Shown here in pieces: positions 17,416 through 26,679 of a stretch of DNA of 64,000 nt. Numbering within the stretch: position 1 is the first letter of the stretch; every line of letters begins with the position of its first letter. Under the pieces are notes generated by a model. It saw only the letters and a list, made by a program, of their open reading frames with translations. It had not been told where the DNA came from and ran no database searches. The position numbers and the translations under genes were made by a program. Source of the stretch: Prevotella bivia DSM 20514 (GTDB lineage: Bacteria; Bacteroidota; Bacteroidia; Bacteroidales; Bacteroidaceae); assembly GCF_000262545.1 (NCBI RefSeq), contig NZ_JH660660.1, forward strand, positions 37,400 to 101,399, read 5' to 3'.

Positions 17416-18921
17416 TTAGCCGCAGTGGAAATACTTCTTTACTAATGCAGCTACTTCTTCAGGCTTGTTGATGATGTCAGCACGTAAGGTACGATCTTGC
17501 ATACCACGAAGTTGCTTTAAGATACCATCAATCATAGCAGCAGGGAACACTTCATAAGCTTCGAAAATAGCACGTTGTTTTTCTAGGCAGTCGGCTGAAG
17601 CCTCACAAGAGTCAGGAAGTTGCGCAAGAGTAGCATATCTCGCAGCATTCTTTTCGTCGTGGATATCGCCATCTGCAAATGTTTGCTCTGACACTTCCAT
17701 TGCATTTGCCATTTCAAAACCATGACGACAAGCTACACATAACCCTGATAATAGCTGATAAATGTCAGCCGAGCCATCTGGTGAGCGCATTTCAACTGTT
17801 TGCTTACCACTATAATCGCGTTGTGTCAATGGTTCCAAAGGATTAGCCTTATGGCACATATCTTCGCCAGATGTCCAACCTAGTGGAACACGTACCAATA
17901 CAGAACGATTGCTCATACCCCAACAAACATTAGTAGGAGCTTCCTGATGAGGAACAAGACGGAAGTAAGAAGTAGGGTTCTTATTACCAAATGCAGTGAT
18001 ACTTGGAGCTAGCTCCATCATACCAGCTATCATCTTACGAGCTTCGTCAGATAGCTTGCCATTATTCAACATCATATTCTTGCCATCTTTCATCATACGC
18101 ATGTGAATGTGCATACCTGAGCCAGCCTTACCTGTTGTAATTTTTGGTGCAAAAGTAACGTTTAAGCCTTGTTCGTAAGCGAGCGAGCGGATTACCCATT
18201 TAGCCAAAAGCAATTGTTCTGCACACTCATTTGCAGGTACTGGCAAGAATTCTATTTCGTTTTGCTCATAGTTCAAACCATTTTCAACAAAGTTGCCCAC
18301 TTCTGAGTGTCCATACTTAATCTTACCACCCATTTCTGCAATAAGTTTCATACACTCTGTACGGAAATCGTTAGCCTTTGAGTATGGAGAACTTTCATGA
18401 TAGCCATGTTGATCTTCTGCAGGGAACTCTTCCTCTTCTTCGTGAATAACATAATATTCTAGCTCGCCCATTGCTTCGTAAGTCATTCCTGTAACTTCCT
18501 CGAACGACTTCATTGCCTTGCATAGTGTTTGTTCTGGCGAAGAAGCTAGAGGGTTTCCGTCTCTGTCAAAGAATGTGCAAAGGAAACATAGAGTAGGTGT
18601 AAGTTGGAATGGATCAATAAAAGCGGTTGCATAACGTGGCATTACATATAAATCGCTACTTCCTGCTGCAATAAAGCTGAATAGCGATGACCCATCTACA
18701 CGCTCACCACAAGTAAGAATTGTCTCTAAATACGCTTGTGAATGAATAGAAAAGTTTAGTGTTTTTAATCTTCCATCACCAGCAGGATACATAAAATTGA
18801 CCATTTCAATTTCAAATTCATCTGCTACCTTCAAGATGTCTGCTTTGGTAAATGTCTTTGATTTCTTACCAAGAAATGCTTCTAGCTTATTTGCTGAAAC
18901 AAGATTTAAGTTCTTTTCCAT
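17416..18921 (-). CDS. glnA: glutamine synthetase, type I-like
   Basis: Makes glutamine from glutamate, ammonia and ATP. The 501-aa protein has the beta-Grasp N-terminal domain (with a PAGDGRLKTL segment) and the catalytic domain with GELEYYVI (metal-binding Glu), GSGMHIHMRM (the conserved His loop), NPTSYFRLVPHQEAPTNVCW and NRSVLVRVP. It is close to type I length, not the roughly 700-aa type III enzyme also common in Bacteroidales. No obvious NLYDLPPEE-type adenylylation site is seen, so control by adenylylation is not supported. Flanked by its own promoter and terminator, so monocistronic. The subclass is less certain than the family. Confidence 0.88.
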   Translation of the reverse strand: MEKNLNLVSANKLEAFLGKKSKTFTKADILKVADEFEIEMVNFMYPAGDGRLKTLNFSIHSQAYLETILTCGERVDGSSLFSFIAAGSSDLYVMPRYATAFIDPFQLTPTLCFLCTFFDRDGNPLASSPEQTLCKAMKSFEEVTGMTYEAMGELEYYVIHEEEEEFPAEDQHGYHESSPYSKANDFRTECMKLIAEMGGKIKYGHSEVGNFVENGLNYEQNEIEFLPVPANECAEQLLLAKWVIRSLAYEQGLNVTFAPKITTGKAGSGMHIHMRMMKDGKNMMLNNGKLSDEARKMIAGMMELAPSITAFGNKNPTSYFRLVPHQEAPTNVCWGMSNRSVLVRVPLGWTSGEDMCHKANPLEPLTQRDYSGKQTVEMRSPDGSADIYQLLSGLCVACRHGFEMANAMEVSEQTFADGDIHDEKNAARYATLAQLPDSCEASADCLEKQRAIFEAYEVFPAAMIDGILKQLRGMQDRTLRADIINKPEEVAALVKKYFHCG

Positions 18922-18951
18922 TATAAAAAAATTATGAGGTTATATCTATGG

Positions 18952-18980
18952 CAAAAATACGCATTCTTTTCTGAATACAA
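18952..18980 (-). promoter_or_regulatory. probable glnA promoter
   Basis: Minus-strand TTG (complement of 18978-18980), 18 bases, then TATTTTTG (complement of 18952-18959). Consensus -7, slightly short spacing. It lies 31 bp from the glnA start. Confidence 0.6.
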
Positions 18981-19129
18981 GTATTTTTCAGGGTTTATTT
19001 TCTTTCTTATTACTATACTTCTATGCGTACAAAGATAACATTCGTTAGCAGTTCTATACAACTTCTGCTACTATAAGCTGGGTATTTGAAATTAATTGCG
19101 TATTTTTGCTTGAAATAAACGATAATGAT

Positions 19130-19648
19130 ATGATAAAAGATAATTCTAAAATTATCATTCGTGTTGCTACAGAGACTGATATTGGTCATATAAAGACATT
19201 AATAGAAGAAGGTAAGCGTAAGATGATAGCTTCGGGCAATCTTCACCAATGGTCGGCTTCTCACCCTTCTATTGAGCAGCTACATCAAGATATTCTTAAT
19301 GGCAATTCTTACCTAGTAATAGATGTAGCTAACCCGAGTTCGCCTCTTGCAACCTTTGCAGCTATCGCTAGTCCAGAACCAACTTACACTGTTATTGAAG
19401 AAGGACAATGGCTAAATGATGCTTCCTATTATGTTATCCATCGTGTAGCATCTGCTCCTAATACGCATGGTATAATGCGTGCTATTATCAACTTTGTTTT
19501 CACGCTTACGAACAACATCCGTATAGATACTCACGCTGATAACATTCTTATGCGTAGTGCTTTAGAGCGACTTGGTTTTACTTATTGTGGAATTATTTAT
19601 TTAGAAAATGGCGACACCCGTGTGGCTTATCAAAAAATAAAGGAATAA
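19130..19648 (+). CDS. GNAT family N-acetyltransferase
   Basis: A 172-aa GNAT-fold protein. It opens with IIRVATETDIGHIKTL (beta1-alpha1); YYVIHRVASAPNTHGIMRAI is the beta4/acetyl-CoA region and ALERLGFTYCGIIYLENGDTR is the typical C-terminal motif. The longer frame from TTG 19106 begins inside a -7 box-like TATTTTTG (19101-19108), so ATG 19130 is the better start. Substrate unknown; similar small acetyltransferases act on amines or on protein N-termini. hemN follows 21 bp later in the same direction, so they are probably cotranscribed. Confidence 0.8.
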   Translation: MIKDNSKIIIRVATETDIGHIKTLIEEGKRKMIASGNLHQWSASHPSIEQLHQDILNGNSYLVIDVANPSSPLATFAAIASPEPTYTVIEEGQWLNDASYYVIHRVASAPNTHGIMRAIINFVFTLTNNIRIDTHADNILMRSALERLGFTYCGIIYLENGDTRVAYQKIKE

Positions 19649-19669
19649 AAAAAACATCTTTAGTTTGTT

Positions 19670-21034
19670 ATGAAAACTAATATTATTGATAAATATAACA
19701 TTTCAGTACCTCGTTATACTAGCTATCCACCAGCTAATTATTTTGCACCTTTTACAGAAGCTAACTATATTGAGGCGCTTCATGAAAGCAATTTTTCATA
19801 TACAAGTAATCTTTCTTTCTATTTTCATATACCTTTCTGTCGCCGACTTTGTCATTATTGTGGTTGCAACTCTTATCCTATGCAGAAAGAGGAGGGTGTT
19901 CAAACCTATGTCGATGCGCTACATAAGGAAATAGATCTCGTTGTGCAGCATTTGAATAAAAGTAGGCGTATTTCGCAAATTCATTATGGCGGAGGAAGTC
20001 CTACATCGTTGCCTGCCTCTGTACTTCAGGAGTTAAACGAGCATTTGCTCACATCTTTCCCAACGATAGAACAGCCAGAAATAGCCATTGAGTGTCATCC
20101 CGGTTATCTAGAGAAGAAAGATTGGGAAAACTTGCTTGCAGCTCATTTCAATCGTTTTAGTATAGGAGTACAAGATTTAGATACTGAGGTGCTAAAAATA
20201 GTAAACCGCACACCTTCTAAACTGCCATTGACCGTTATTATGCAAATTTTGCGTGAGGGTGGGGCAAGTATCAATATGGATTTTCTTTTCGGACTTCCTC
20301 ATCAAACGCCAGAAAGTTTCCAGAATACTATCCATAAGGCTATAGAGCTTTATCCCGACCGTCTCACCACTTTTAGCTATGGACATTGCCCATGGATATT
20401 CAAACGCCAAATGATTTTAGAGCGTGCAGGATTGCCTACAAGCGAAAGTAAGTCTTTGATGTTTAAGAAGGCAGAAGAAGTTTTATTAGAAGCAGGTTAT
20501 AAAGAAATAGGACTCGACCACTTTGTTTTGCCTACCGACGAACTTGCAATGGCACTTAATACCCATCAGCTACATCGCAATTTCCAAGGTTATTGCACTC
20601 GCCGTACCACAGGGCAAGTATATGCTTTTGGGGTAACAGGTATTAGTCAGCTAGAGACTGCTTATGCACAAGGAACAAAATCTATTGATGAATATATATC
20701 AACATTAGCTAATAATCATCTTCCTATAAGTAAGGGTTATTTGCTTTCTCCGCAACAAAAGATTGTTAGAGCGGTGATAGAGCAGCTTATGTGTAATTAC
20801 CATATAGAATGGGATATTATAGCTCGTGAACTTAATATCTCAAAGGAGGCTTTGATGCGTTCAATAAACTTCCAAAAGGATATTTTAGATGAAATGCAAA
20901 ACGATGGACTTATTACGCTTTCTGATGCATCCTTAACAGTGCTCACATCTGCTCGCCCCTTTGTTCGCAATGTGGCAGCCACGCTCGACCCAATGATGCT
21001 GAACACCGATAAGCAGTTTTCGAAGCCACTATAA
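19670..21034 (+). CDS. hemN: oxygen-independent coproporphyrinogen III oxidase
   Basis: A radical-SAM enzyme that decarboxylates coproporphyrinogen III to protoporphyrinogen IX without oxygen, for heme synthesis in anaerobes. The 454-aa protein has PRYTSYPPA near the N-terminus, typical of true HemN rather than HemW, and the 4Fe-4S motif CxxxCxxC at Cys57, Cys61 and Cys64, followed by a further Cys66. IHYGGGSPTSLP is the SAM-binding motif, and the C-terminal HemN domain is present. Its transcript probably ends in the first two units of the array at 21188. Confidence 0.93.
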   Translation: MKTNIIDKYNISVPRYTSYPPANYFAPFTEANYIEALHESNFSYTSNLSFYFHIPFCRRLCHYCGCNSYPMQKEEGVQTYVDALHKEIDLVVQHLNKSRRISQIHYGGGSPTSLPASVLQELNEHLLTSFPTIEQPEIAIECHPGYLEKKDWENLLAAHFNRFSIGVQDLDTEVLKIVNRTPSKLPLTVIMQILREGGASINMDFLFGLPHQTPESFQNTIHKAIELYPDRLTTFSYGHCPWIFKRQMILERAGLPTSESKSLMFKKAEEVLLEAGYKEIGLDHFVLPTDELAMALNTHQLHRNFQGYCTRRTTGQVYAFGVTGISQLETAYAQGTKSIDEYISTLANNHLPISKGYLLSPQQKIVRAVIEQLMCNYHIEWDIIARELNISKEALMRSINFQKDILDEMQNDGLITLSDASLTVLTSARPFVRNVAATLDPMMLNTDKQFSKPL

Positions 21035-21187
21035 GGCGGTGTATAATACAGATCGATAAACTTTTAAAAACCCAAATAGGTCATTAGAAAATAAGAAAGT
21101 CGTGGTTATCATTATGGGCAAATTTATGCCTATTATGGTACATTTGAAGAGCGCATAAAGATTGGTAAAACCTGATAAGAAAAAAAT

Positions 21188-21227
21188 AAAAGCTTACCCT
21201 TTAAACAATAAAAGGTAAGCTTTTTTT
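21188..21227 (+). terminator. hemN terminator formed by two array units
   Basis: AAAAGCTTACCCTTT (21188-21202) and AAAAGGTAAGCTTTT (21210-21224) are complementary except for one mismatch, with a 7-nt loop and a run of seven T ending at 21227. This is a standard intrinsic terminator built from the first two units of the repeat array. Confidence 0.7.
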
Positions 21228-21356
21228 GTATAAAACGTAAAGTTTGGAGTTGAAAAATAATTTATTTTTGATTCGTTTTTAATTTATTTTAAAACTAAAA
21301 ATAAATTAAAAATAAACGCTAAAGATAACCTTTTACATAATAATAGGTAAGGTTTT
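21188..21356. repeat. 22-bp-period array of 15-bp near-palindromes (8 units)
   Basis: Units begin at 21188, 21210, 21232, 21254, 21276, 21298, 21320 and 21342, exactly 22 bp apart; a decayed ninth may start near 21364. Outer units are of the AAAAGGTAAGCTTTT type and the central three or four are A/T only (AAAATAATTTATTTT, AAAATAAATTAAAAA), the same outer/inner layout as the array before gyrA. The 466-bp gap between hemN and the ABC-F gene, which converge here, holds no gene; 21035-21187 shows nothing further. Confidence 0.8.
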
Positions 21357-21427
21357 AGGATAAAGATGATAATCTATTGCTATAAAAAAGCTCATCCATC
21401 CTTATATGTGAGGTAGCTTTATACAGC

Positions 21428-21466
21428 GAATAAGAGTACCATACTTTATAGTAAAGGCTCTTATTC
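21428..21466 (-). terminator. ABC-F gene terminator
   Basis: GAATAAGAG (21428-21436) pairs with CTCTTATTC (21458-21466) around a 21-nt loop, 35 bp beyond the ABC-F stop codon. No strong U-run, so moderate confidence. Confidence 0.5.
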
Positions 21467-21500
21467 ACTATGCCTACTTTTCATTGTGAAAGGCGACAAT

Positions 21501-23294
21501 TTAGCTTATCAATTCAGACAACTCCAGCCAGCGCATTTCTAGTTCATCGAGTTCTGCGCTGATAAGGGGAAGGCGTTTGCTCTTCTCGGTCAACGCTTCT
21601 GTGGAAAGCGTACCCGAACAGAGTGCTTCTTCTATAGCTTGTTTTTCTTCCTCTAGCGTTTCTATTTTCTTCGTTATCTGTTCGTATTCGTATTTCTCCT
21701 TAAAGGACATCTTGCGAACACCTAAACTGTTGTTGCTTTTCTTAGGCGTTGGAGTAGCGGTATATGTTTGTTTAGCAGGCTTTACGGCGTCTTGTTCTTT
21801 CGACTTCAAACGGCTATAGTCGCGATATTGAGTATAGTTACCGGGGAAGTCTTGCACTTCGCCCTCGCCTTTGAACACCAACAAATGGTCTACCACCTTA
21901 TCCATAAAATAGCGATCGTGCGAAACTACAATGACACATCCGGGAAAGTCCTGTAAATATTCTTCCAATATTTGTAGTGTCTGAATATCTAGGTCGTTGG
22001 TAGGTTCGTCAAGTACTAAGAAGTTAGGGTTCTTTATGAGTACAGTGCATAGATATAGCTTGCGTTTCTCTCCTCCAGAAAGTTTATACACATAGTTGTG
22101 TTGTTGCTCTGGCTCAAAAAGGAAATGTTGTAGAAATTGCGATGCTGTCATGTGGCGCCCGCCGCCTAAGTCAATATAGTCGGCTATGTCCGTGATGATG
22201 TCAATAACTTTCTGATCATCACGAAATTGTAATCCATCTTGCGAAAAATAACCGAAGCGCACGGTTTCTCCAATGTCAAACTTACCGCTATCGGGAGCAA
22301 CTGTTCCAAGTAGCATCTTAACAAACGTAGATTTTCCTGTACCATTGTTACCCACAATACCCATCTTTTCGAAGCGTGCAAAGTTATAATAGAAGTCTTT
22401 AAGGATAATTTTATCATCAAACTTCTTCGACACATATTGACACTCAAAGATCTTGCTACCTATATATACGTTAGACGATTTCAAGCGAATTTGTCTGTCC
22501 TCAATTCTTTGTTTAGCCTTTGCTTCTAGTTCATAAAAAGCTTCTTCTCGATAGCGTGCTTTGTGTCCACGTGCTTGTGGCATACGGCGCATCCATTCTA
22601 ACTCTGTACGGTATAGATTATTGGCACGAGCAATCTCTGCTCTTGTGTTATCAATACGCTCTTGACGTTTCTCAAGGTAATAGGCATAATTGCCCTTATA
22701 AGTATATATCGTGTTGTTGTCTAGTTCAATGATCGTATTACATACATTATCTAGGAAATAACGATCGTGGGTAACCATAAGGATGGTTTTGTTGCCACGT
22801 TGAAGATAATTCTCCAGCCATTCTATCATTTCTAGGTCGAGATGATTGGTAGGTTCGTCGAGGATCAGAAAGTCGGGCTCTAAAATCAAAGTGTTAGCCA
22901 GTGCCACGCGCTTCTGTTGTCCCCCGCTGAGTTCGCCCATTGGTTGCTCAAGATTATAGATCTTCAGCATAGTGAGGATTTGTTTAGCTTTTAAAATTTT
23001 CTCCTCACTGCCTTGATGATTGAAGCAAGCATCAAGCACAGTTTCTGTAGGGTCAAACTGTGTTGTTTGTTCGAGTAGTCCTACCTTGATATCATTGCGA
23101 TAAACAATATTTCCTGCGTCGTAGCTCTCTTTACCGTTTAGAATTGAAAGTAGGGTAGACTTTCCTGTACCATTCTGAGCTACTAGTCCCACATGTTGTC
23201 CTTCTGCAATGGAGAAAGACATATCAGTAAACAGAACTTGTGCGCCAAAACTCTTTGATAAGTTTTGGACATCTAAATAAGGTTTCTGTGCCAT
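21501..23294 (-). CDS. ABC-F family ATPase
   Basis: A 597-aa soluble twin-ATPase of the ABC-F class, whose members act on ribosomes as translation factors or antibiotic-protection proteins. Both halves carry Walker A (AQNGTGKST near 39-47; GNNGTGKST in the second), LSGG signatures (LSGGQQKR, LSGGEKRK) and LDEPTNHLD or LDEPTNDLD. The linker is charged and a C-terminal coiled coil spans about the last 75 residues (Uup-like). The natural start is ATG 23294. The open frame extends upstream to a GTG inside the IS21 end, which adds 13 residues from the insertion and is not the original start. The IS separates it from engB, its former operon partner. Confidence 0.9.
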   Translation of the reverse strand: MAQKPYLDVQNLSKSFGAQVLFTDMSFSIAEGQHVGLVAQNGTGKSTLLSILNGKESYDAGNIVYRNDIKVGLLEQTTQFDPTETVLDACFNHQGSEEKILKAKQILTMLKIYNLEQPMGELSGGQQKRVALANTLILEPDFLILDEPTNHLDLEMIEWLENYLQRGNKTILMVTHDRYFLDNVCNTIIELDNNTIYTYKGNYAYYLEKRQERIDNTRAEIARANNLYRTELEWMRRMPQARGHKARYREEAFYELEAKAKQRIEDRQIRLKSSNVYIGSKIFECQYVSKKFDDKIILKDFYYNFARFEKMGIVGNNGTGKSTFVKMLLGTVAPDSGKFDIGETVRFGYFSQDGLQFRDDQKVIDIITDIADYIDLGGGRHMTASQFLQHFLFEPEQQHNYVYKLSGGEKRKLYLCTVLIKNPNFLVLDEPTNDLDIQTLQILEEYLQDFPGCVIVVSHDRYFMDKVVDHLLVFKGEGEVQDFPGNYTQYRDYSRLKSKEQDAVKPAKQTYTATPTPKKSNNSLGVRKMSFKEKYEYEQITKKIETLEEEKQAIEEALCSGTLSTEALTEKSKRLPLISAELDELEMRWLELSELIS

Positions 23295-23301
23295 TTGTCT
23301 T

Positions 23302-23306
23302 ACCCC
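23302..23306. repeat. IS21 target-site duplication (left)
   Basis: ACCCC directly before the element, matched by ACCCC at 25984-25988 directly after it. A 5-bp duplication fits the IS21 family (4-8 bp). Confidence 0.8.
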
Positions 23307-23418
23307 TGGAAAAGCCACACTAATTTGACCCACGCTGGCAAAGTATTTTAGACCCAGTAAAACGATTTATTATTGACCCACTAAATGCCCTGGTCGGGTG
23401 GGTCATTTTATTTCGCTA

Positions 23419-24207
23419 TTACCTACCAATATTCTTTGCTTTTATCTTTCTAAGACTCTCTCCAGTTAGTTCTATTTGATATGAGCTATGCACGATTCTA
23501 TCTAGTACAGCATCTGCCACGGTAGGGTCGCCTATTGCATCGTACCAGTTGTCCACAGGAAGTTGAGAAGATATGATAATCGACTTCCTTTCATGCCTAT
23601 CTTCTATAATATCAAGTAATATAGGACGCTCTTTTGCATCTACAGGTACAAGGAAGGCATCGTCGAGGATTAACAAGCGACATCGCTCTATCTTCTTTAG
23701 CTCTGTTTCTAACGTTCCTTTATTCTTGGCGACTTTAAGTATCCCTAGTAATTTTGACATATTAGCATACATCGTTCTAATACCATTTTTACAAGCATGA
23801 TAGCCTATAGCTGTAGCGATAAAACTTTTACCAGTTCCTGATGAACCAGTAATAAATATATTGCGTCCTTGCTTGATAAAATCAAGTGAGAGTATTCTCT
23901 CCATTTTGTTTTGGCTAAGGTTGCGATTGATATTATAATCTATTTGCTCAGGATAGGCTTTATATCTAAACCCTGCTGATTTTATGAGTCTTTCAATAGC
24001 AGCTGCGGAACGATAGTCCCATTCTCGAGATAAGAGCCATGATAAAAAGGCATCTGGTGTCATCGTATCTGCAATTGTAGTTGTTAGACTTTCTTCAAAG
24101 GCAGTTGCCATACCCGTAAGCCTCATTCTATGCATTAAATCAAGAGATAACTGATTCTTATCCATTTCTTGCACAATAGGTGCTGTCTTATTATTATTTA
24201 GTTCCAT
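23419..24207 (-). CDS. istB: IS21 helper ATPase IstB
   Basis: An AAA+ ATPase that helps IstA select target DNA and transpose. The 262-aa protein has Walker A GSSGTGKS (121-128), Walker B RLLILDDAF near residue 175, and the IstB-like N-terminal domain (LMHRMRLTGMATAFEE). Full length for the family. Starts 6 bp after istA, so they are cotranscribed. Confidence 0.95.
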   Translation of the reverse strand: MELNNNKTAPIVQEMDKNQLSLDLMHRMRLTGMATAFEESLTTTIADTMTPDAFLSWLLSREWDYRSAAAIERLIKSAGFRYKAYPEQIDYNINRNLSQNKMERILSLDFIKQGRNIFITGSSGTGKSFIATAIGYHACKNGIRTMYANMSKLLGILKVAKNKGTLETELKKIERCRLLILDDAFLVPVDAKERPILLDIIEDRHERKSIIISSQLPVDNWYDAIGDPTVADAVLDRIVHSSYQIELTGESLRKIKAKNIGR

Positions 24208-24213
24208 AGTTGT

Positions 24214-25803
24214 TTACTTTAATTGTTTGCTATTATTGTTATTATTGGATAATTGCTTTGAGAAATAATCCTTGCCTCGTATGTTCTTATGCGTTTTTGA
24301 TTTATATTCAGGAGATAGCTCCATATTATCTTCATCCATAGATATATAGGAAGCATCATCACCCTTCTGTAGTATATCCTTTATCTCATTATAGCCATAG
24401 CGTCGTCCTTCCGAAGCACAGTTACAAGCTGCTACTAGACGAGCCATGCCATACTTCTTCTCCAGCGACATGATACCACGGCAAGAGCGGAAGGCTTTTG
24501 GTGGATATTTCATCTGCGTAGCGACTTCCTTGAGATAAAGCAGAAGGATGTTGTCTATTTGCCCTGCCCGTTGATATATTTCCTCCAAATCCTTTTCAAA
24601 GCTACCATGATGACCAGGAAGATTATGTGCATCTTTCTGTGAGTAGGTATAGGGAGTATCATCTCGCTGATGGATGGTAACTAACTTTAACCCATAGTAG
24701 ATTTGAACATTGTCATTATCGTAAATAAGCTCCATACGTTTGCCGATATACTCTGTTGGAACACTATAACTATGCTTTCTTAGCATAACGAAGCTATTAG
24801 CCATGACAGTAGCAGACTTTCTAGACTTCATCTGATAGCGAGCGGTAGGAAGAGGACGAAGAAAATCTTTTTCCATTTCCTCAAATAGTTCTTGGCGGGA
24901 TTCCTTACGTCCACTCAATCTACGGCTATTAAATGCTTCTAAAGATGTGCGTATAGCAATATTAAGTGATTCTAGATTATGGAAAATTTGCCCTTCAATA
25001 TCTACATATACCGACCGATACATTAGCTTTACAGCATTCTCAACCAGTGCCTTGTCCTTGGGACGGCGCACCCTAGCTGGATAAACAGCCATGTCATAAA
25101 ATTCAGCCATAGCAGCGAAGTCGTCATTGATAACAGGCTCATTACGATCACTGCGGATAACGGCTGATTTTAAGTTGTCAGGCACAACAGCCTTGGGTAC
25201 ACCACCAAAGAAATGAAGAGCATTCTCGCAAGCAACGATAAGGTCTTCCTTCTTCTGCGACCACACTGCCTCGCAATAGGTGTAATGACTGCATGGAAGG
25301 GTAGCCACAAAAACCTCTACCTTCCGCACCTCACCCGTCTGTTCTTCGACTATCTCTAGTTTATCACCCGCATAATCAATATACATCTGATCGCCAGCAA
25401 GGTGCTCTACATGTCCTACGGCTCGTGTTTGACATCTGTAGGCATGGATTGCGTGTTTGAAAGTAGAATACTGGTAACCATTAGGATGAGTTTTGAGATA
25501 CTCCGTGTGAAGAGATAAGATAGAAACACCCTTCTTGCTAAGCCGTTTCACATAATCAGGAACAAGTGCCTCTAACTCCAACTTACGAGCAGAAGGCGGA
25601 CGGTTACGAGAATGCCCATCTGAAAACAAGTCCGCTAGCTTATCATCTGAAAGCGACAGAATTTGCTCCATAGACAAGCCACTTTCTTGGAATTTACGGA
25701 CATACTTGCGGAGGGTGTTACGAGATATATGGAAAGTACTAGAAATACTTCTTATTCCCATACCAGATGCGTAACAGCGCAATAAATTCTTTAATTTTGT
25801 CAT
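24214..25803 (-). CDS. istA: IS21 transposase IstA
   Basis: The DDE transposase of the IS21 element, 529 aa. The N-terminus has a helix-turn-helix (LRCYASGMGIRSISSTFHIS), and the integrase core includes GDQMYIDYAGDKLEIV (first Asp), AVVPDNLKSAV (second Asp) and a Glu in the KALVENAVKLMY region. The C-terminus ends in an Asn/Ser-rich tail. Full length and uninterrupted. Confidence 0.95.
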   Translation of the reverse strand: MTKLKNLLRCYASGMGIRSISSTFHISRNTLRKYVRKFQESGLSMEQILSLSDDKLADLFSDGHSRNRPPSARKLELEALVPDYVKRLSKKGVSILSLHTEYLKTHPNGYQYSTFKHAIHAYRCQTRAVGHVEHLAGDQMYIDYAGDKLEIVEEQTGEVRKVEVFVATLPCSHYTYCEAVWSQKKEDLIVACENALHFFGGVPKAVVPDNLKSAVIRSDRNEPVINDDFAAMAEFYDMAVYPARVRRPKDKALVENAVKLMYRSVYVDIEGQIFHNLESLNIAIRTSLEAFNSRRLSGRKESRQELFEEMEKDFLRPLPTARYQMKSRKSATVMANSFVMLRKHSYSVPTEYIGKRMELIYDNDNVQIYYGLKLVTIHQRDDTPYTYSQKDAHNLPGHHGSFEKDLEEIYQRAGQIDNILLLYLKEVATQMKYPPKAFRSCRGIMSLEKKYGMARLVAACNCASEGRRYGYNEIKDILQKGDDASYISMDEDNMELSPEYKSKTHKNIRGKDYFSKQLSNNNNNSKQLK

Positions 25804-25966
25804 ATAAATAATAGTTTTATGTTTTTAATGCCGACCAGGACAGTAACACAAAACTACAAAATGACCCTAAAAAACTAGCGTTTCAAAGGGTCATTCTTAT
25901 TTTGGCAAGGTGGGGCTGGTTATTTTAACCTTACTGGGTCTAAAATACTTGCCAGCGTGGGTCAAA

Positions 25967-26587
25967 TTAGTGTGGCTTTTCCAACCCCTGCTGAATATTA
26001 GCGTTTATACTTTCAATATAATCAAGCACCTCTTCTTTTCCTGTTTTTTTCTCGGCAGAGGTAATGAAATAAGGGGGTAACTCTTCCCAAGTATCTTCTA
26101 GCTTTTTCATCCAAAGGAGCGCATTCGACTTTGCTCTACCTGCCGTCAGCTTATCAGCCTTTGTAAATATAATAGAAAAAGGCACATTGCTCTTACCTAG
26201 CCAGTCGATAAACTCGCGGTCGATAGTTTGCTGTTCATGGCGAATATCTATCAAAACAAACACGTTCATGAGTTGTTTGCGTTGTAAGATATATTGTGCT
26301 ATCATCTGTTCTAGTTTGGCGCGAACAGATTTAGAATTCTTTGCATAACCATAGCCAGGAAGATCGACAAGATACCATTCTTTGTTGATAATAAAATGAT
26401 TGATAAGCAATGTTTTACCGGGCTTAGATGAAGTTTTTGCTAAACCTTTATGATTACAAAGCATATTGATGAGGCTTGATTTGCCCACATTTGACCTGCC
26501 TATAAAAGCATATTCGGGCTTGTTATCTTCTGGACATTTAGAAACTGTGGGAGCAGATATTGTAAACTCTGAATTTTTAATAATCAT
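25967..26587 (-). CDS. engB: ribosome-biogenesis GTPase EngB (YihA), 3' end altered by IS21
   Basis: An essential-type GTPase involved in large-subunit assembly, also linked to cell division. The 206-aa protein has G1 GRSNVGKS (30-37), G3 DLPGYGYA and G4 FTKADKL. The last residues, LEKPH and the stop, come from the IS21 end. Removing the IS and one duplicated ACCCC restores codons ending NIQQG followed directly by TAA, so the insertion hit the native stop codon and added five residues. The protein core is intact and probably functional. Minus-strand TATCTTTG (complement of 26608-26615) is a likely -7 box. Confidence 0.92.
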   Translation of the reverse strand: MIIKNSEFTISAPTVSKCPEDNKPEYAFIGRSNVGKSSLINMLCNHKGLAKTSSKPGKTLLINHFIINKEWYLVDLPGYGYAKNSKSVRAKLEQMIAQYILQRKQLMNVFVLIDIRHEQQTIDREFIDWLGKSNVPFSIIFTKADKLTAGRAKSNALLWMKKLEDTWEELPPYFITSAEKKTGKEEVLDYIESINANIQQGLEKPH

Positions 26588-26636
26588 AATTGCTAAATAT
26601 TTAGTTACAAAGATACTAAAAAGTAAACAGTAGTGG

Positions 26637-26666
26637 TTGTTAGGTTAAGAGAATTTTGTATTTTTG
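26637..26666 (+). promoter_or_regulatory. promoter of the Gfo/Idh/MocA gene
   Basis: TTG (26637-26639), 19 bases, TATTTTTG (26659-26666). It lies inside the longest open frame, so the protein must start downstream at 26680 or 26683. Confidence 0.7.
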
Positions 26667-26679
26667 CAGAAAATACGCA

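Larger units (their letters stand above)
23307..25983 (-). mobile_element. intact IS21-family insertion sequence
   Basis: A 2677-bp element with istA and istB in the typical order, terminal inverted repeats of 54 bp (23307-23360) and 53 bp (25931-25983) that differ mainly by one extra A on the left, and ends TGG...CCA. A 5-bp duplication ACCCC flanks it. Further subterminal GACCCA-type motifs near both ends are presumed transposase-binding repeats, as is usual in IS21. Both genes are open, so the element may be active. Confidence 0.92.

Noticed and set aside
23295..23333. GTG start for the ABC-F protein inside IS21
   Set aside because: The first 13 residues come from the IS end and flank; ATG 23294 begins the conserved domain.
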